This document shows, piece by piece, positions 17,799-26,731 of a stretch of 64,000 nucleotides of DNA. Each line of letters opens with the position of its first letter. The first letter of the stretch is position 1. This stretch comes from Niallia sp. NCCP-28 (lineage in GTDB: Bacteria > Bacillota > Bacilli > Bacillales > Cytobacillaceae). Location of the stretch: NCBI RefSeq assembly GCF_023168165.1, contig NZ_BQYJ01000005.1:186001-250000 (forward strand), in the 5' to 3' direction. The notes beneath the pieces were generated by a model. That model was given only the letters and a program-made list of their open reading frames with translations, did no database searches and was not told the DNA's origin. Position numbers and translations under genes: made by a program.

Positions 17799-18722
17799 AT
17801 GAAGAAGTTGTTATTTCCGGTTATTCTACTGTTGATTTTAGCTTTAAGCGCATGTGGAAGCAGCTCAGAAGAAAAGAAAAGCACTGCTAAAAAGGAAGAA
17901 AAAGAAGAATTTTTTACATATGAATCAGAAACAGGCCCTGTTGAGGTTCCAACCGAACCAAAACGCGTCGTTCTTTTATCTGGATTTACAGGAAATGTTT
18001 TAAAATTAGGTGTAAATATTGTCGGGGTGGACGTTTGGTCTAAATCAAATCCTCGCTTCGAAAAAGAATTAAAAGAGGCAGAAGAAGTTTCAGACGAAAA
18101 CTTAGAAAAAATTATCGAATTAGAACCAGATTTAATTATTGGTTTATCTAATATTAAAAATATTGATAAACTAAAAGAAATAGCACCAACTGTTACCTAT
18201 ACTTGGGGCAAATTAGATTATTTAAGTCAACATATTGAATTAGGAAAGCTTTTAAATAAAGAAAAAGAGGCAACTGCTTGGGTAGATGATTTTAAACAGC
18301 GTGCACAGGAAGCTGGAGAAAAAGTAAAGGGAAAAATTGGTGAAGATGCTACTGTTACCGTAATGGAAGGTTATGATAAAGACCTCTATGTATTCGGAAA
18401 CAACTGGGCACGCGGAACGGAGATATTGTATCAGGCAATGCAATTGAAAATGCCTGAAAAAGTCAAAAAAGATGCATTAAAAGCTGGCTACTATACAATA
18501 TCTGCGGAAGTAATTCCAGATTATGCAGGAGACTATATTATATTCAGCAAATATTCTAGTGCAGATAACTCCTTCCAAGAATCGGAAACTTATAAAAATA
18601 TTCCAGCAGTTAAAAATAATCGCGTGCTTGAAATAGACGGAGAATCTTCTTCTTTCACAGATCCTTATACACTCGATGATCAATTAAAAACATTTGAAAA
18701 ATTCTTTTTAGAAAGCAAATAA
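17799..18722 (+). CDS. Second iron-siderophore binding lipoprotein (orphan)
   Basis: Ferric-siderophore-binding lipoprotein of 307 residues, lipobox LALSACG with the lipid-attached Cys near residue 20. It is a clear paralogue of the protein at 9744-10661, sharing long blocks such as EEVSDENLEKIIELEPDLI and IGEDATVTV. No permease or ATPase genes accompany it; it is a one-gene unit with its own promoter, perfect Fur box and terminator. It most likely feeds the importer at 8.9-12.8 kb, widening its siderophore range, as with multiple receptors per permease in B. subtilis. That sharing is inferred. Confidence 0.92.
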   Translation: MKKLLFPVILLLILALSACGSSSEEKKSTAKKEEKEEFFTYESETGPVEVPTEPKRVVLLSGFTGNVLKLGVNIVGVDVWSKSNPRFEKELKEAEEVSDENLEKIIELEPDLIIGLSNIKNIDKLKEIAPTVTYTWGKLDYLSQHIELGKLLNKEKEATAWVDDFKQRAQEAGEKVKGKIGEDATVTVMEGYDKDLYVFGNNWARGTEILYQAMQLKMPEKVKKDALKAGYYTISAEVIPDYAGDYIIFSKYSSADNSFQESETYKNIPAVKNNRVLEIDGESSSFTDPYTLDDQLKTFEKFFLESK

Positions 18723-18725
18723 CAA

Positions 18726-18762
18726 AAACAACCAAAGTGCACTATGCACTTTGGTTGTTTTT
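18726..18762. terminator. Bidirectional terminator
   Basis: AACAACCAAAGTGCA pairs with TGCACTTTGGTTGTT with a 3-4 base loop and A/T-runs on both sides. It serves the siderophore lipoprotein gene and the convergent DUF2653 gene. Confidence 0.85.
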
Positions 18763-19049
18763 TATTGGGTCACAGCAATAATGCCCATCTCATCATCAAG
18801 CTCTAGCTTTATTCCGATATACGGATCAATATGCATATATTCATCCATCCATAAACGCAATGCTTCTATTATATTCTGTGTAATTAATATCTGCTTGCGC
18901 CCGTCAACATATGTTTCTGCGGAAAATCCATAATCATCATCATACATTAGTTCTACTTCTACCTCTTCTGGTTTTACTTGTTTTTTGCGAGAAGTATATA
19001 CACATAAAGCATTAATAATATCTTGTTCAGATATAATTAGTTTCTCCAT
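18762..19049 (-). CDS. DUF2653 (YxcD-like) protein
   Basis: Acidic 95-residue soluble protein resembling B. subtilis YxcD; function unknown. The N-terminal part MEKLIISEQDIINALCVYTS is helical and the rest carries acidic clusters (VELMYDDDYGF, LELDDEMG) that could bind a divalent cation, though this is not shown. Its start lies inside the end of the upstream gene (13-nt overlap), so both are translated from one mRNA governed by the Mn2+ riboswitch at 19.6-19.75 kb. Ends in the bidirectional terminator. Confidence 0.75.
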   Translation of the reverse strand: MEKLIISEQDIINALCVYTSRKKQVKPEEVEVELMYDDDYGFSAETYVDGRKQILITQNIIEALRLWMDEYMHIDPYIGIKLELDDEMGIIAVTQ

Positions 19050-19474
19050 GGATTCGCTTCTTCTTTCTTTTTATTTTTAAAGTACGCAAATATTTTGCGG
19101 ATGATGCCAATTAACAAAATAATTGCGAATACATTAATCATAAATCCTAAAATAGACCCTAATATCCCCATGTTGGCAAATAAACTTCCAAATAATAATC
19201 CTGCTAGACCACCAACCATTAAGCCTTTCATTAAGCCGCCAGAAAAGAAACCTTTGTTTGATTTAGTTGCAGTTTTAGTATCATTCGACTTTTTCTTTTG
19301 AAAAAAAGAATTTGCATTTGAATTATTTGTATTACTATTCGACTGATTAAAGCTCTTTTTTCCTGATTTATAGGACTTCGCCTCAACAGTTTTTATTTGA
19401 TCTTGAACTATCACACTTCCTAGTGGCGAAAACATAATAGTAAAGGTAAGCAGTGCCGCAAATAATTTTTTCAT
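19037..19474 (-). CDS. Riboswitch-controlled membrane protein with glycine-zipper segments (Tim44-N-like)
   Basis: A 145-residue protein: an N-terminal signal or anchor (about 1-32), a low-complexity Ser/Asn/Lys stretch (about 35-72), then two hydrophobic segments; the first is Gly-rich (GGLMKGLMVGGLAGLLFGSLF) and the second ends in basic FKNKKKEE. The Gly-rich part resembles the N-terminal region of bacterial proteins labelled Tim44-like, but the C-terminal Tim44 domain is absent. The AGGAGG-type site just before ATG 19474 is good. It is the first gene downstream of a yybP-ykoY riboswitch and its terminator. A role in manganese or membrane/cation homeostasis is inferred from this control only. 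Confidence 0.75.
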   Translation of the reverse strand: MKKLFAALLTFTIMFSPLGSVIVQDQIKTVEAKSYKSGKKSFNQSNSNTNNSNANSFFQKKKSNDTKTATKSNKGFFSGGLMKGLMVGGLAGLLFGSLFANMGILGSILGFMINVFAIILLIGIIRKIFAYFKNKKKEEANPWRN

Positions 19475-19597
19475 ATCCGAAATTCCTCCATTATTTTAAA
19501 TATTATCTATTGCTTATGTTTTATCTTTCCCTTAAAGATTAGATATTTTCTCCCTCCTACAAAAGAAATGATCTGCTGTTTTGCCTAAAAAACAAAA

Positions 19598-19755
19598 AAA
19601 CCTTCACCATATAATTGGTAAAGGTTTATATTAGACATATTTATCCCTTTACCATGTAGGCAAAGGTCTCGCAAACAACGCATTGTTGCCAGCTAGGCCG
19701 GTGATTGAAGAAATCACGTATTGACGACATAACTGTTAGCTACTCCCCTTTGGAG
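19598..19755 (-). promoter_or_regulatory. yybP-ykoY (Mn2+) riboswitch with expression-platform terminator
   Basis: Minus-strand aptamer about 19755-19657 carries the conserved parts in order: AAAGGGGAGTAGC (19752-19740), GTCGTCAATACGTGA, TCACCGGCC, and GAGACCTTTGCC (19670-19659). They agree with the crystallised Lactococcus aptamer's signature loops. Downstream, AAACCTTTACC (19627-19617) and GGTGAAGGTTT (19608-19598) form a terminator with a T-run before the gene at 19474. GGTAAAGG (19653-19646) can pair with CCTTTACC of the terminator (antiterminator) or with CCTTTGCC of the aptamer's 3' strand. Ligand-bound P1 would free it, so manganese should turn expression on. Confidence 0.9.
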
Positions 19756-19773
19756 TATTTTATTGTTACGTTT

Positions 19774-19802
19774 ATTCTAGTATAAAGAAATTTACCCGTC
19801 AA
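19774..19802 (-). promoter_or_regulatory. Promoter of the riboswitch transcript
   Basis: TTGACG (19797-19802), 17 bp, TAGAAT (19774-19779), about 20 bp before the aptamer. Confidence 0.8.
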
Positions 19803-19871
19803 GTAAAAGCCATTTTCTATATAATGTGTTATTGATGCACGGCAATCTTTATAGAGTGTCTATATCCCTCC

Positions 19872-20774
19872 CTATGCTACATGGGTTATTTGCTGTTGCC
19901 TTTTTTTCTTTATAAAGTACACATTTGGAACAATAATCCCAATCAAAATAAGAACAATGCCAATCCATTGTAATCCTGATACTGTTTCATGCAAAAATAT
20001 AATAGAAGCAATAGCCACTACTGGCAGCTCTACACTGCTTAAAATAGTCCCAAGTCCTGCGCCTACTTTAGGGGCTCCTATTGAAAAGCAAATCACCGGA
20101 AGTACAACACCGAATAAACCAAGAAAAACTCCATACTTCCATAGACCTTCTAAAAGAGCACCATTTAAGATAAATGTTGGAGGAAATGCACTACAGATTA
20201 TAATAGCGGCTCCTGTTGTCATATAAAAACTTTTTGTGTAAGCTGGAACTCTTGTGGCAATACGACTATTAAAAAAGATATTTAACGCGAAAAAGCAGGC
20301 TGCCAATAAACCAAAGATTACACCACTTGCCGAATAATATAAGGAACTGCCGTTAAAAATTCCTCCAGCAAAAAGAGTCCCAATAAATAGAATAGAAATA
20401 GACAGCCATTTATCTTTTCCTGGGAATTTTTTATTGGAAATAGCTTCAATAATGACGCCAATCCATGTGAATTGAAATAAAAAAACAATTGCAATGGAAG
20501 CCGATAATTCCTTTACAGCAAAACCGTAAGTAATGCCTGTTAAACTCATTGGAATACCTGCCAGCAATAAGGAAAATATTAATTTTTTGGATAAACGAAA
20601 CTTTGATGAAACAAGCACTACTAAAAAGAGTCCTAACCAGCCAAATAAATATTGCCCTCCCACTAATTCATTAACAGTAAAACCATTTTCCATTCCCAGT
20701 TTAATGGCTGTTGAAAGCAAACCATAACTAATCGCTCCAGCGAGTACGAAGAACGAGTACTTTAACTTATTCAT
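19872..20774 (-). CDS. EamA/DMT-family transporter
   Basis: Drug/metabolite superfamily membrane transporter, 300 residues, about ten hydrophobic helices in two EamA repeats (C-terminal repeat LSSVELPVVAIASIIFLHETVSGLQWIGIVLILIGI). The substrate is unknown; the family exports amino acids, nucleosides and metabolites. Start is ATG 20774 with GGAGG 9 nt upstream; the TTG at 20828 lies in the terminator stem and is rejected. Its promoter is separated from the gene by a leader with a competing hairpin and a terminator, so expression is likely controlled by attenuation. Confidence 0.88.
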   Translation of the reverse strand: MNKLKYSFFVLAGAISYGLLSTAIKLGMENGFTVNELVGGQYLFGWLGLFLVVLVSSKFRLSKKLIFSLLLAGIPMSLTGITYGFAVKELSASIAIVFLFQFTWIGVIIEAISNKKFPGKDKWLSISILFIGTLFAGGIFNGSSLYYSASGVIFGLLAACFFALNIFFNSRIATRVPAYTKSFYMTTGAAIIICSAFPPTFILNGALLEGLWKYGVFLGLFGVVLPVICFSIGAPKVGAGLGTILSSVELPVVAIASIIFLHETVSGLQWIGIVLILIGIIVPNVYFIKKKRQQQITHVA

Positions 20775-20822
20775 GATAAAGATTCCTCCATTCATTTGAT
20801 TTATTCCCCTTTGCTCCTTTTT

Positions 20823-20940
20823 ACGCAAAAAAACCCATCATCCTAATAAATAGGATAATGGGTGAACGAAACAGAGTCAGACTCTACAAAATTTCACCAC
20901 TCGCTTAAAAAACGAGTTTGCGAATTCTTATTGATACTTC
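20823..20940 (-). promoter_or_regulatory. Attenuator leader of unknown class upstream of the EamA transporter
   Basis: The minus-strand leader has a small hairpin (ACTCG...CGAGT), then GGTGAA (20899-20894) that can pair with TTCACC around an inner AGAGT/ACTCT hairpin, and then a strong terminator (ACCCATTATCCTA with TAGGATGATGGGT, followed by seven T). The TTCACC arm and the terminator's 5' arm share ACC, so the two structures compete. It does not match T-box, SAM, purine, preQ1, ykkC, fluoride or ZTP signatures known to me. Confidence 0.6.
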
Positions 20941-20948
20941 TATATGTT

Positions 20949-20978
20949 ATTTTATCAAGTTACTTAAAAAACGGTCAA
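20949..20978 (-). promoter_or_regulatory. Promoter of the EamA transporter leader
   Basis: TTGACC (20973-20978), 18 bp, TAAAAT (20949-20954), reading toward the attenuator. Confidence 0.65.
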
Positions 20979-21254
20979 TGTGAAATTTAAATGTCTGAAA
21001 ATAGATACTTTTCGAAATTAAAACTAATTTTCATAAATCAAGACTGGTTTATATAACTAAAAATTTATAGAAAATTTAGATATATTAAACATACACTTAA
21101 ATTATAGAAATGATAAGATATGAACAAGAAATAAATTTGTTATTAAAACTAACATTTGCATGTTATAAAAACGAACATATAATTAACTAACATTATAGCA
21201 CTTTTGAGATGGCAATTTATTTTGCAGTAAGAAAAAAGAAAGGATGATTCGTAT
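20979..21254. other. AT-rich divergent intergenic region
   Basis: Between the EamA leader and the flavoprotein gene I see no gene or strong palindrome. A promoter for the plus-strand gene must lie here but no clear -35/-10 stands out. Confidence 0.4.
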
Positions 21255-22718
21255 ATGAGCTTAGAAGCATTAAATGAAAGAGTGAAGACAGATTTAGCCT
21301 ATCTTAACTTTGGAGGCCCAGATTGGGTTCGTCCTATTCAACATCCTGCAGGTCATGTTTATGATGTAGTTATCGTTGGAGGGGGACAAAGTGGATTAGG
21401 TATAGCTTTTGGTCTTTTACGTGAGCGAATCTCTAATATTCTTATAATTGATGAAAATAAAGAAGGGTTAGAAGGACCTTGGGAAACCTATGCTCGCATG
21501 GTTACGCTGCGCACACCTAAACATTTAACATCCATTGACCTTGGTGTTCCTTCCTTAACATTCCGATCTTTTTGGGAAGCACAAACTGGTATAGAGGGCT
21601 GGGAAAAAATAGATAAAATTCCTAAAGGAGACTGGATGAATTATTTGCGTTGGTATCGCCAAGTGCTTCAGCTTCCTGTCCTTAATGAAGTAACACTAAA
21701 TGATATTGAGCCAGATGAAACAGGAATCCATAAGCTGCATATTGGAGGAACAGGAGCACCAAGCGATAAACTTCTTGCCCGTAAAGTAATCCTTGCGACC
21801 GGTATTCAAGGCGGCGGAGAATGGCATGTCCCATCATTTATATCAGATAAACTTCCAAAAACTCTTTATGCACATACTTCAAAAGATATAGATTTTAAAA
21901 AACTAAAAGGGAAAAAGATTGCTATTTTAGGCGGTGGCGCATCAGCATACGATAACGCAAATTTCGCATTATCTGAAGGAGTAGGAGAAGCGCATGTATT
22001 TGTTCGCAGAAAAGAAATGCCTCGCATCAATCCAATTCGACAAATGGAAATATCCGGTTTAATAGAAAGATTTCCTGTGCTGTCCGACAGCGAAAAATAT
22101 ACGGCAATTTCCCATTTTTTCAAACATAATCAGCCGCCAACAAATGATACATTTAACCGTGCAACATCTTGGCCTGGATTTAATCTTCATTTAGGCGCTC
22201 CATGGCTGGATGTAGAAGCAACAATAGATGGTGCAGTAGTAACAACACCACAAGGAAAGTTCACTTTTGATTTTCTTGTCATTAGTACAGGTTTATTGAC
22301 AGATCCTGGATTGCGTCCAGAATTAAAACGTGTTGAAAAGCATATTGCGCGTTGGGGCGATCGTTACCAAGCACCTGAGGACATTGCTAATCCACTGCTT
22401 GATGCACATCCATATTTAAGCCCTGGCTTCTCCTTCTTAAGCCGTGGTAAAGAAGGGGAAAAACTATTGTATGGCCTGTTTGCCTTTAATTATTCTGCCT
22501 TGATTAGCTGTGGTTTAGCAGCATCTGCTCTTTCAGGCATGCGCTATGGTATCCCAAGGATTGTATCTTCCGTTGCAGACGAGCTTTTTCTTGATCATAA
22601 AAATGAAAGTTTACAGGAATTCCTTACTTATGATGTAGAAGAGTTTATAGGAGAATGGCCGCCAAAAAAGGATTCTGAAGATGTAGCCTCTCCCTCTAAT
22701 ACGCAAACCATCTCCTAA
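21255..22718 (+). CDS. FAD/NAD(P)-dependent oxidoreductase of the flavin monooxygenase type
   Basis: Soluble flavoprotein, 487 residues. The FAD site is VVIVGGGQSGLGIAFGLL (near residue 38) and a second Rossmann motif AILGGGASAYDNA (near residue 228) binds NAD(P)H. WETYARMVTLRTPKH and FLVISTGLLTDPG are as in the lysine/ornithine N-hydroxylase and class B flavin monooxygenase relatives. It has no neighbours in the same direction, so the substrate is open. Ribosome site GAAAGGATG precedes ATG 21255. A siderophore hydroxylase role is possible but there are no siderophore synthesis genes here. Confidence 0.85.
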   Translation: MSLEALNERVKTDLAYLNFGGPDWVRPIQHPAGHVYDVVIVGGGQSGLGIAFGLLRERISNILIIDENKEGLEGPWETYARMVTLRTPKHLTSIDLGVPSLTFRSFWEAQTGIEGWEKIDKIPKGDWMNYLRWYRQVLQLPVLNEVTLNDIEPDETGIHKLHIGGTGAPSDKLLARKVILATGIQGGGEWHVPSFISDKLPKTLYAHTSKDIDFKKLKGKKIAILGGGASAYDNANFALSEGVGEAHVFVRRKEMPRINPIRQMEISGLIERFPVLSDSEKYTAISHFFKHNQPPTNDTFNRATSWPGFNLHLGAPWLDVEATIDGAVVTTPQGKFTFDFLVISTGLLTDPGLRPELKRVEKHIARWGDRYQAPEDIANPLLDAHPYLSPGFSFLSRGKEGEKLLYGLFAFNYSALISCGLAASALSGMRYGIPRIVSSVADELFLDHKNESLQEFLTYDVEEFIGEWPPKKDSEDVASPSNTQTIS

Positions 22719-22749
22719 GAATATATACTATCGTTCTCATTAAATTATA

Positions 22750-22805
22750 AGCTTGGAAGCAGAGGAACAACTTAAAATATATAGGCATTCCTCTGCTTCC
22801 AAGCT
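22750..22805. repeat. 18-bp perfect inverted repeat between convergent genes
   Basis: AGCTTGGAAGCAGAGGAA (22750-22767) and its exact complement (22788-22805) flank a 20-base loop. It probably ends transcription of the flavoprotein gene and HemAT gene, though neither side has a real T-run. Confidence 0.65.
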
Positions 22806-22860
22806 AAAAATCATCTAAACCGGCAATTTTTTATGATAAACAACATGCTTATATTGTTTC

Positions 22861-24186
22861 TTAATTTAATCGTTGCTGAAAACGTTCAGATATTTGATTT
22901 AACTCCTCTGTAGACAATGCTACTTTTGTTGCCATATCATCTATATCTTTTATCCCTATAGCCATATCCTGTATTTCCTTTTCCATTCTTTTATTTTGAT
23001 CCTTTGTTTCAATCATTGCTTTCAGGATCTCAGCAAAGTACTTATCTGTATCACCCATCCCCTTCATTCCTTGTGCAACTAAAGCATTTACCTTATCAAG
23101 GGAAACGGCCACATTCATAACTTGCTGATTTGTTTTTCCAATTAACTTTGCCACATTTTCTGTAGATTGTTTCGTTTGATCTGATAATTTTCGAATTTCA
23201 TTTGCTACCACGGCAAAACCCTTGCCATGCTCACCTGCTCTGGCAGCTTCAATAGATGCATTAAGTGATAAAAGATTCGTTTGACTAGCAATATTGCTTA
23301 CAATCTGTATCACTTCAATAATCTGCTCCGATATTTGCTGAAGTTTTTGAGAATCTCTTTTAATAGCGGACATGCTTTCATCGATATCCTCCATATTTCT
23401 GCTTTGTTCATCTAGCTGCAGCTTTCCTTCTTGGGAATACTGTTCAGATTGATTAGCAAGATCTAACCCCACTTGAGCTAGGGAAACTATATTATCTGAT
23501 TGAACATTTAATTGGTTGATTGATAAACTTGTAGCATTAGCTATTGCTGCTAGGCCCTCTGCTGTTATGCTTACTTCTTTTATAAAATCATCTTTTTGCC
23601 TTTCATAAACTGCGTGAATCTTTTTATTCTCTTCCTCATAAGCTTCTAAAACTATTTGCTCCTCAAAGTTAATTAACTTTCCTATAACCGTAATTGCCAT
23701 CACTAAATCATTTCGGTCAGCGAATATGCTCTCCACCAGTCTTATTAAAGAATTAAATAAATCTTGGAATGCTGACATATACCATTTTGTTTCTAATCCT
23801 ATTCTTACATGTACCTGAGCAATTCTTTTTCTCTTTTCCAGAAACTCTTCATTGATATCTCCATTAAACAATTCAATAATATGGACCTTCAATGTTTTTT
23901 TTAATCTATCTACACTACTATGCTTTTCAATGATGGCTAACAAATTAGGCTGTTTTGTAATATTCTCATAAAACTCCTCTGTCACCCAATCAATATTTTT
24001 CTCCACAATTGGTTTAATTGCTTTAACCAGTTTTAAATCTTTTTCTGTTAAATTAATAATCTGAAGTTGCCAGTTCAACTCACTCTTACTAGAAATGGAA
24101 ATATTCCCATTTAAAGATTTTGCTTGTTCTATTAAACTTGTTTGTTCTGTTCCTTTGTTCCACTTAAAAAATTCCTGCAGTCCCAT
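22861..24186 (-). CDS. hemAT: Heme-based aerotactic transducer HemAT (globin-coupled chemoreceptor)
   Basis: Cytoplasmic oxygen sensor that signals to CheA. Residues about 35-185 are the protoglobin domain, with proximal heme ligand His126 in [10 protein letters not shown] and a candidate distal Tyr73. Residues about 225-441 form the methyl-accepting signalling domain with its hairpin tip [10 protein letters not shown] and [21 protein letters not shown]. No membrane segments, as in HemAT of B. subtilis (432 residues). Start ATG 24186 follows AAAGGAG. Single-gene unit. Confidence 0.95.
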   Translation of the reverse strand: MGLQEFFKWNKGTEQTSLIEQAKSLNGNISISSKSELNWQLQIINLTEKDLKLVKAIKPIVEKNIDWVTEEFYENITKQPNLLAIIEKHSSVDRLKKTLKVHIIELFNGDINEEFLEKRKRIAQVHVRIGLETKWYMSAFQDLFNSLIRLVESIFADRNDLVMAITVIGKLINFEEQIVLEAYEEENKKIHAVYERQKDDFIKEVSITAEGLAAIANATSLSINQLNVQSDNIVSLAQVGLDLANQSEQYSQEGKLQLDEQSRNMEDIDESMSAIKRDSQKLQQISEQIIEVIQIVSNIASQTNLLSLNASIEAARAGEHGKGFAVVANEIRKLSDQTKQSTENVAKLIGKTNQQVMNVAVSLDKVNALVAQGMKGMGDTDKYFAEILKAMIETKDQNKRMEKEIQDMAIGIKDIDDMATKVALSTEELNQISERFQQRLN

Positions 24187-24230
24187 GATCTAATTCTCCT
24201 TTTTTCCCTTCGTTTCTTCTAATAAATTAA

Positions 24231-24416
24231 AGCTGCTTTCTAAAAGATAGTTGTTTTTCAGATAATTCCAATGAATAAATCCAGTGTTAAAACAGATTGG
24301 TTGGAGTGAAAGGTGCGAGACCCTGCTAGATTAGCGGGACAGGTTAAACCCCGCAGACCGCCCTACGGAAAGCGAACATCCTGGATTTAAAAGCAACAAA
24401 TTTTACAAAAACAGCC
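24231..24416. mobile_element. MITE-like element, copy A
   Basis: 186-bp element with imperfect terminal repeats AGCTGCTTTCTAAAAGAT and, inverted, GGCTGTTTTTGTAAAATTTG. It is bracketed by TAAATTAA and TAAATCAA, an 8-bp target duplication with one difference. The interior has the GC-richer block GGAAAGCGAACATCCTGG, also found in degraded form in copies B and C. It contains no gene. Confidence 0.8.
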
Positions 24417-24594
24417 TAAATCAAAAATGTAATGATGCATTATATGTTAACGTTTTATAAAGAACATTTTTTATCTTTATAAAAAAATAATTATCACCTT
24501 TACATCGGCGGATAGTTTCCTGAATTTAACACAATTATAAATTTTGTTACTAATTACCTATTTTTCAAATAAATGAAATGTAGAGTATCTTGAT

Positions 24595-24619
24595 GTTTTA
24601 TATAGAAAAAATAGGGAAA
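24595..24619 (+). promoter_or_regulatory. Sigma-B promoter of katE
   Basis: GTTTTA (24595-24600), 13 bp, GGGAAA (24614-24619) fits the sigma-B consensus GTTTAA-N12-15-GGGWAW and lies 54 bp before the start codon. Confidence 0.8.
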
Positions 24620-24672
24620 GTTAAGAAAAAGACTTGTAATGTACTACATAAATAATTAGAGGAGGCCTTCTT

Positions 24673-26682
24673 GTGGAAAATAAAAAGACAGAACAATTAA
24701 AAAATTACACGATTGATAATGAACAAAAAGCTGGATTAACAACAAACCAAGGTCTCAAAATGGCAGATGATGAATTTTCTTTAAAAGCTGGATTAAGAGG
24801 ACCAACACTTTTGGAAGATTTCCATTTTAGAGAAAAAATGACTCACTTCGACCATGAACGCATTCCTGAACGAATTGTACATGCTCGCGGGGTAGGTGCA
24901 CATGGTGTTTTCCAAGTATATGAATCTTTGGAAAAATACACGAAAGCCGATTTTCTTAATGATCCCTCCAAAATCACGCCTGTTTTTGTGCGCTTTTCGA
25001 CTGTCCAAGGTTCAAGAGGATCAAGTGATACAGTCAGAGATGTGCGCGGCTTTGCAACAAAGTTTTATACAGATGAAGGCAATTATGATTTAGTAGGCAA
25101 TAATATGCCTGTTTTCTTTATTCAAGATGCCATTAAATTTCCGGATTTTGTTCATGCTGTTAAACCAGAACCAGATACAGAAGTTCCCCAAGGAGCCAGT
25201 GCCCATGATACATTTTGGGATTTCTTCGGGCAAAATCCAGAATCCGCACATATGATTATGTGGGCAATGAGCGACCGTGCTATTCCTCGCAGTTTACGAA
25301 TGATGGAGGGTTTTGGTGTCCATACATTCCGTTTGGTTAATAAAGAAGGGAAAGCACATTTTGTTAAATTTCATTGGAAGCCTGCACTCGGCGTTCATTC
25401 ACAAGTTTGGGATGAAGCACAAAAAGCTGCCGGAAAAAATCCGGATTTTCATCGAATAGATTTATATGAAGCAATTAAGAAAGGTGATTTTCCAGAATGG
25501 GAGCTAGGACTTCAACTAATTCCAGAGGAAGACGAATTCAAGTTCAATTTTGATATATTAGATCCAACAAAACTTTGGCCTGAGGAAGAAGTGCCAGTAA
25601 AACTTGTCGGCAAAATGGTGTTAAATCGGAATGTTGATAACTTTTTTGCGGAAACAGAACAAATTGCCTTCCATCCAGGTCATGTAGTTCCAGGCATTGA
25701 CTTTTCGAATGACCCTTTATTGCAAGGAAGATTATTCTCCTATACTGATACACAACTTTCTCGTTTAGGCGGTCCCAACTTTCATCAAATCCCAATTAAT
25801 AAACCAGTTTGCCCATTCCATAATAATCAGCGTGACGGCATGCACCAAATGACTATCCATCATGGACAAACAAGCTATCATCGCAATAATTTAAATAATA
25901 ATCAGCCAGAACCAGTACCTGAAAGTCAAGGTGGTTATGAACATTATCAAGAAAAAGTGGATGGACATAAGGTTCGGGGACGAAGTGAAAGTTTTTTAGA
26001 TTTTTATTCACAAGCAAAATTATTCTACAATAGCCTTGCATCTTATGAACAACAACATCTTAAAAATGCGCTCAGCTTTGAACTAGGAAAATGCAAATCT
26101 CAGCAAGTTAAAGATAATGCCATTGCTGTATTAAATCATATCGATAGACAAGCAGCAGAAGAGGTTTCCGAAAATATCGGCGCACAGCTTCCGCAAGAAA
26201 ACAATGAAGTAAAATCTGATAAAAAATCCCCTGCTCTCAGCATGGCAAATACAATTAAAAAACCGGATACAAAAAATGTTGCCATACTTTTAAATGGCGC
26301 ACCAGATCTAAATAAAATTACCGAATGGGTCAACTCACTTGCATCATCTAAAATAAACTTTAGTATTGTAGATAAAAAAGTACATCCTCTAAATGAAAAT
26401 TTAAAAGTTACAGACACTTATGACACAGCAGACAGCAGCCTGTTTGATTCAGCCTTGCTTATCAGCAGCGACAACAAAATAGATGCAAAACCTTTAGAAT
26501 TTATTGAAATGTCCTTTAAACATTTTAAGCCCCTTGCTTTTTTTGTCCAGGATAAAAAGTCTTTAGATAATATTCGCATCGATTTAAATGATTCTGGCGT
26601 CTTTAATCTGTCTACAAAAGATATAACAGATTTTATTAAAGGCATTGCAGAAGGCCGTTTCTGGGATCGTAAACAACAATAA
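24673..26682 (+). CDS. katE: Large-subunit monofunctional catalase (KatE type)
   Basis: Cytoplasmic heme enzyme that splits hydrogen peroxide. 669 residues, so a clade 2 catalase with the extra C-terminal flavodoxin-like domain (about 530-669, [15 protein letters not shown]...). Catalytic His70 is in [12 protein letters not shown], the essential Asn in [13 protein letters not shown], and the proximal heme Tyr in RLFSYTDTQ. Start is GTG 24673 with AGAGGAGG 7 nt upstream. The sigma-B promoter marks it as a general stress gene, like katE of B. subtilis (about 686 residues). Confidence 0.95.
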   Translation: MENKKTEQLKNYTIDNEQKAGLTTNQGLKMADDEFSLKAGLRGPTLLEDFHFREKMTHFDHERIPERIVHARGVGAHGVFQVYESLEKYTKADFLNDPSKITPVFVRFSTVQGSRGSSDTVRDVRGFATKFYTDEGNYDLVGNNMPVFFIQDAIKFPDFVHAVKPEPDTEVPQGASAHDTFWDFFGQNPESAHMIMWAMSDRAIPRSLRMMEGFGVHTFRLVNKEGKAHFVKFHWKPALGVHSQVWDEAQKAAGKNPDFHRIDLYEAIKKGDFPEWELGLQLIPEEDEFKFNFDILDPTKLWPEEEVPVKLVGKMVLNRNVDNFFAETEQIAFHPGHVVPGIDFSNDPLLQGRLFSYTDTQLSRLGGPNFHQIPINKPVCPFHNNQRDGMHQMTIHHGQTSYHRNNLNNNQPEPVPESQGGYEHYQEKVDGHKVRGRSESFLDFYSQAKLFYNSLASYEQQHLKNALSFELGKCKSQQVKDNAIAVLNHIDRQAAEEVSENIGAQLPQENNEVKSDKKSPALSMANTIKKPDTKNVAILLNGAPDLNKITEWVNSLASSKINFSIVDKKVHPLNENLKVTDTYDTADSSLFDSALLISSDNKIDAKPLEFIEMSFKHFKPLAFFVQDKKSLDNIRIDLNDSGVFNLSTKDITDFIKGIAEGRFWDRKQQ

Positions 26683-26725
26683 AAACCAAGCCCCTAATTT
26701 AGGCAAGATTAGGGGCTTGGTTTTT
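26682..26725 (+). terminator. Terminator of katE
   Basis: AACCAAGCCCCTAAT pairs with ATTAGGGGCTTGGTT, followed by TTTTT, immediately past the stop codon. Confidence 0.9.
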
Positions 26726-26731
26726 ATTTAA

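Noticed and set aside
19625-19760. Considered c-di-AMP (ydaO) or T-box leader
   Set aside because: The GGGGAGTAGC, GTCGTCAATACG, CACCGGC and GAGACCTTT segments in order fit yybP-ykoY, not the other classes.
20823-20940. Considered T-box or known riboswitch for the EamA leader
   Set aside because: No T-box TGGNACCGCG sequence and no match to SAM, purine, preQ1, guanidine, fluoride, ZTP or THF signatures as I know them.
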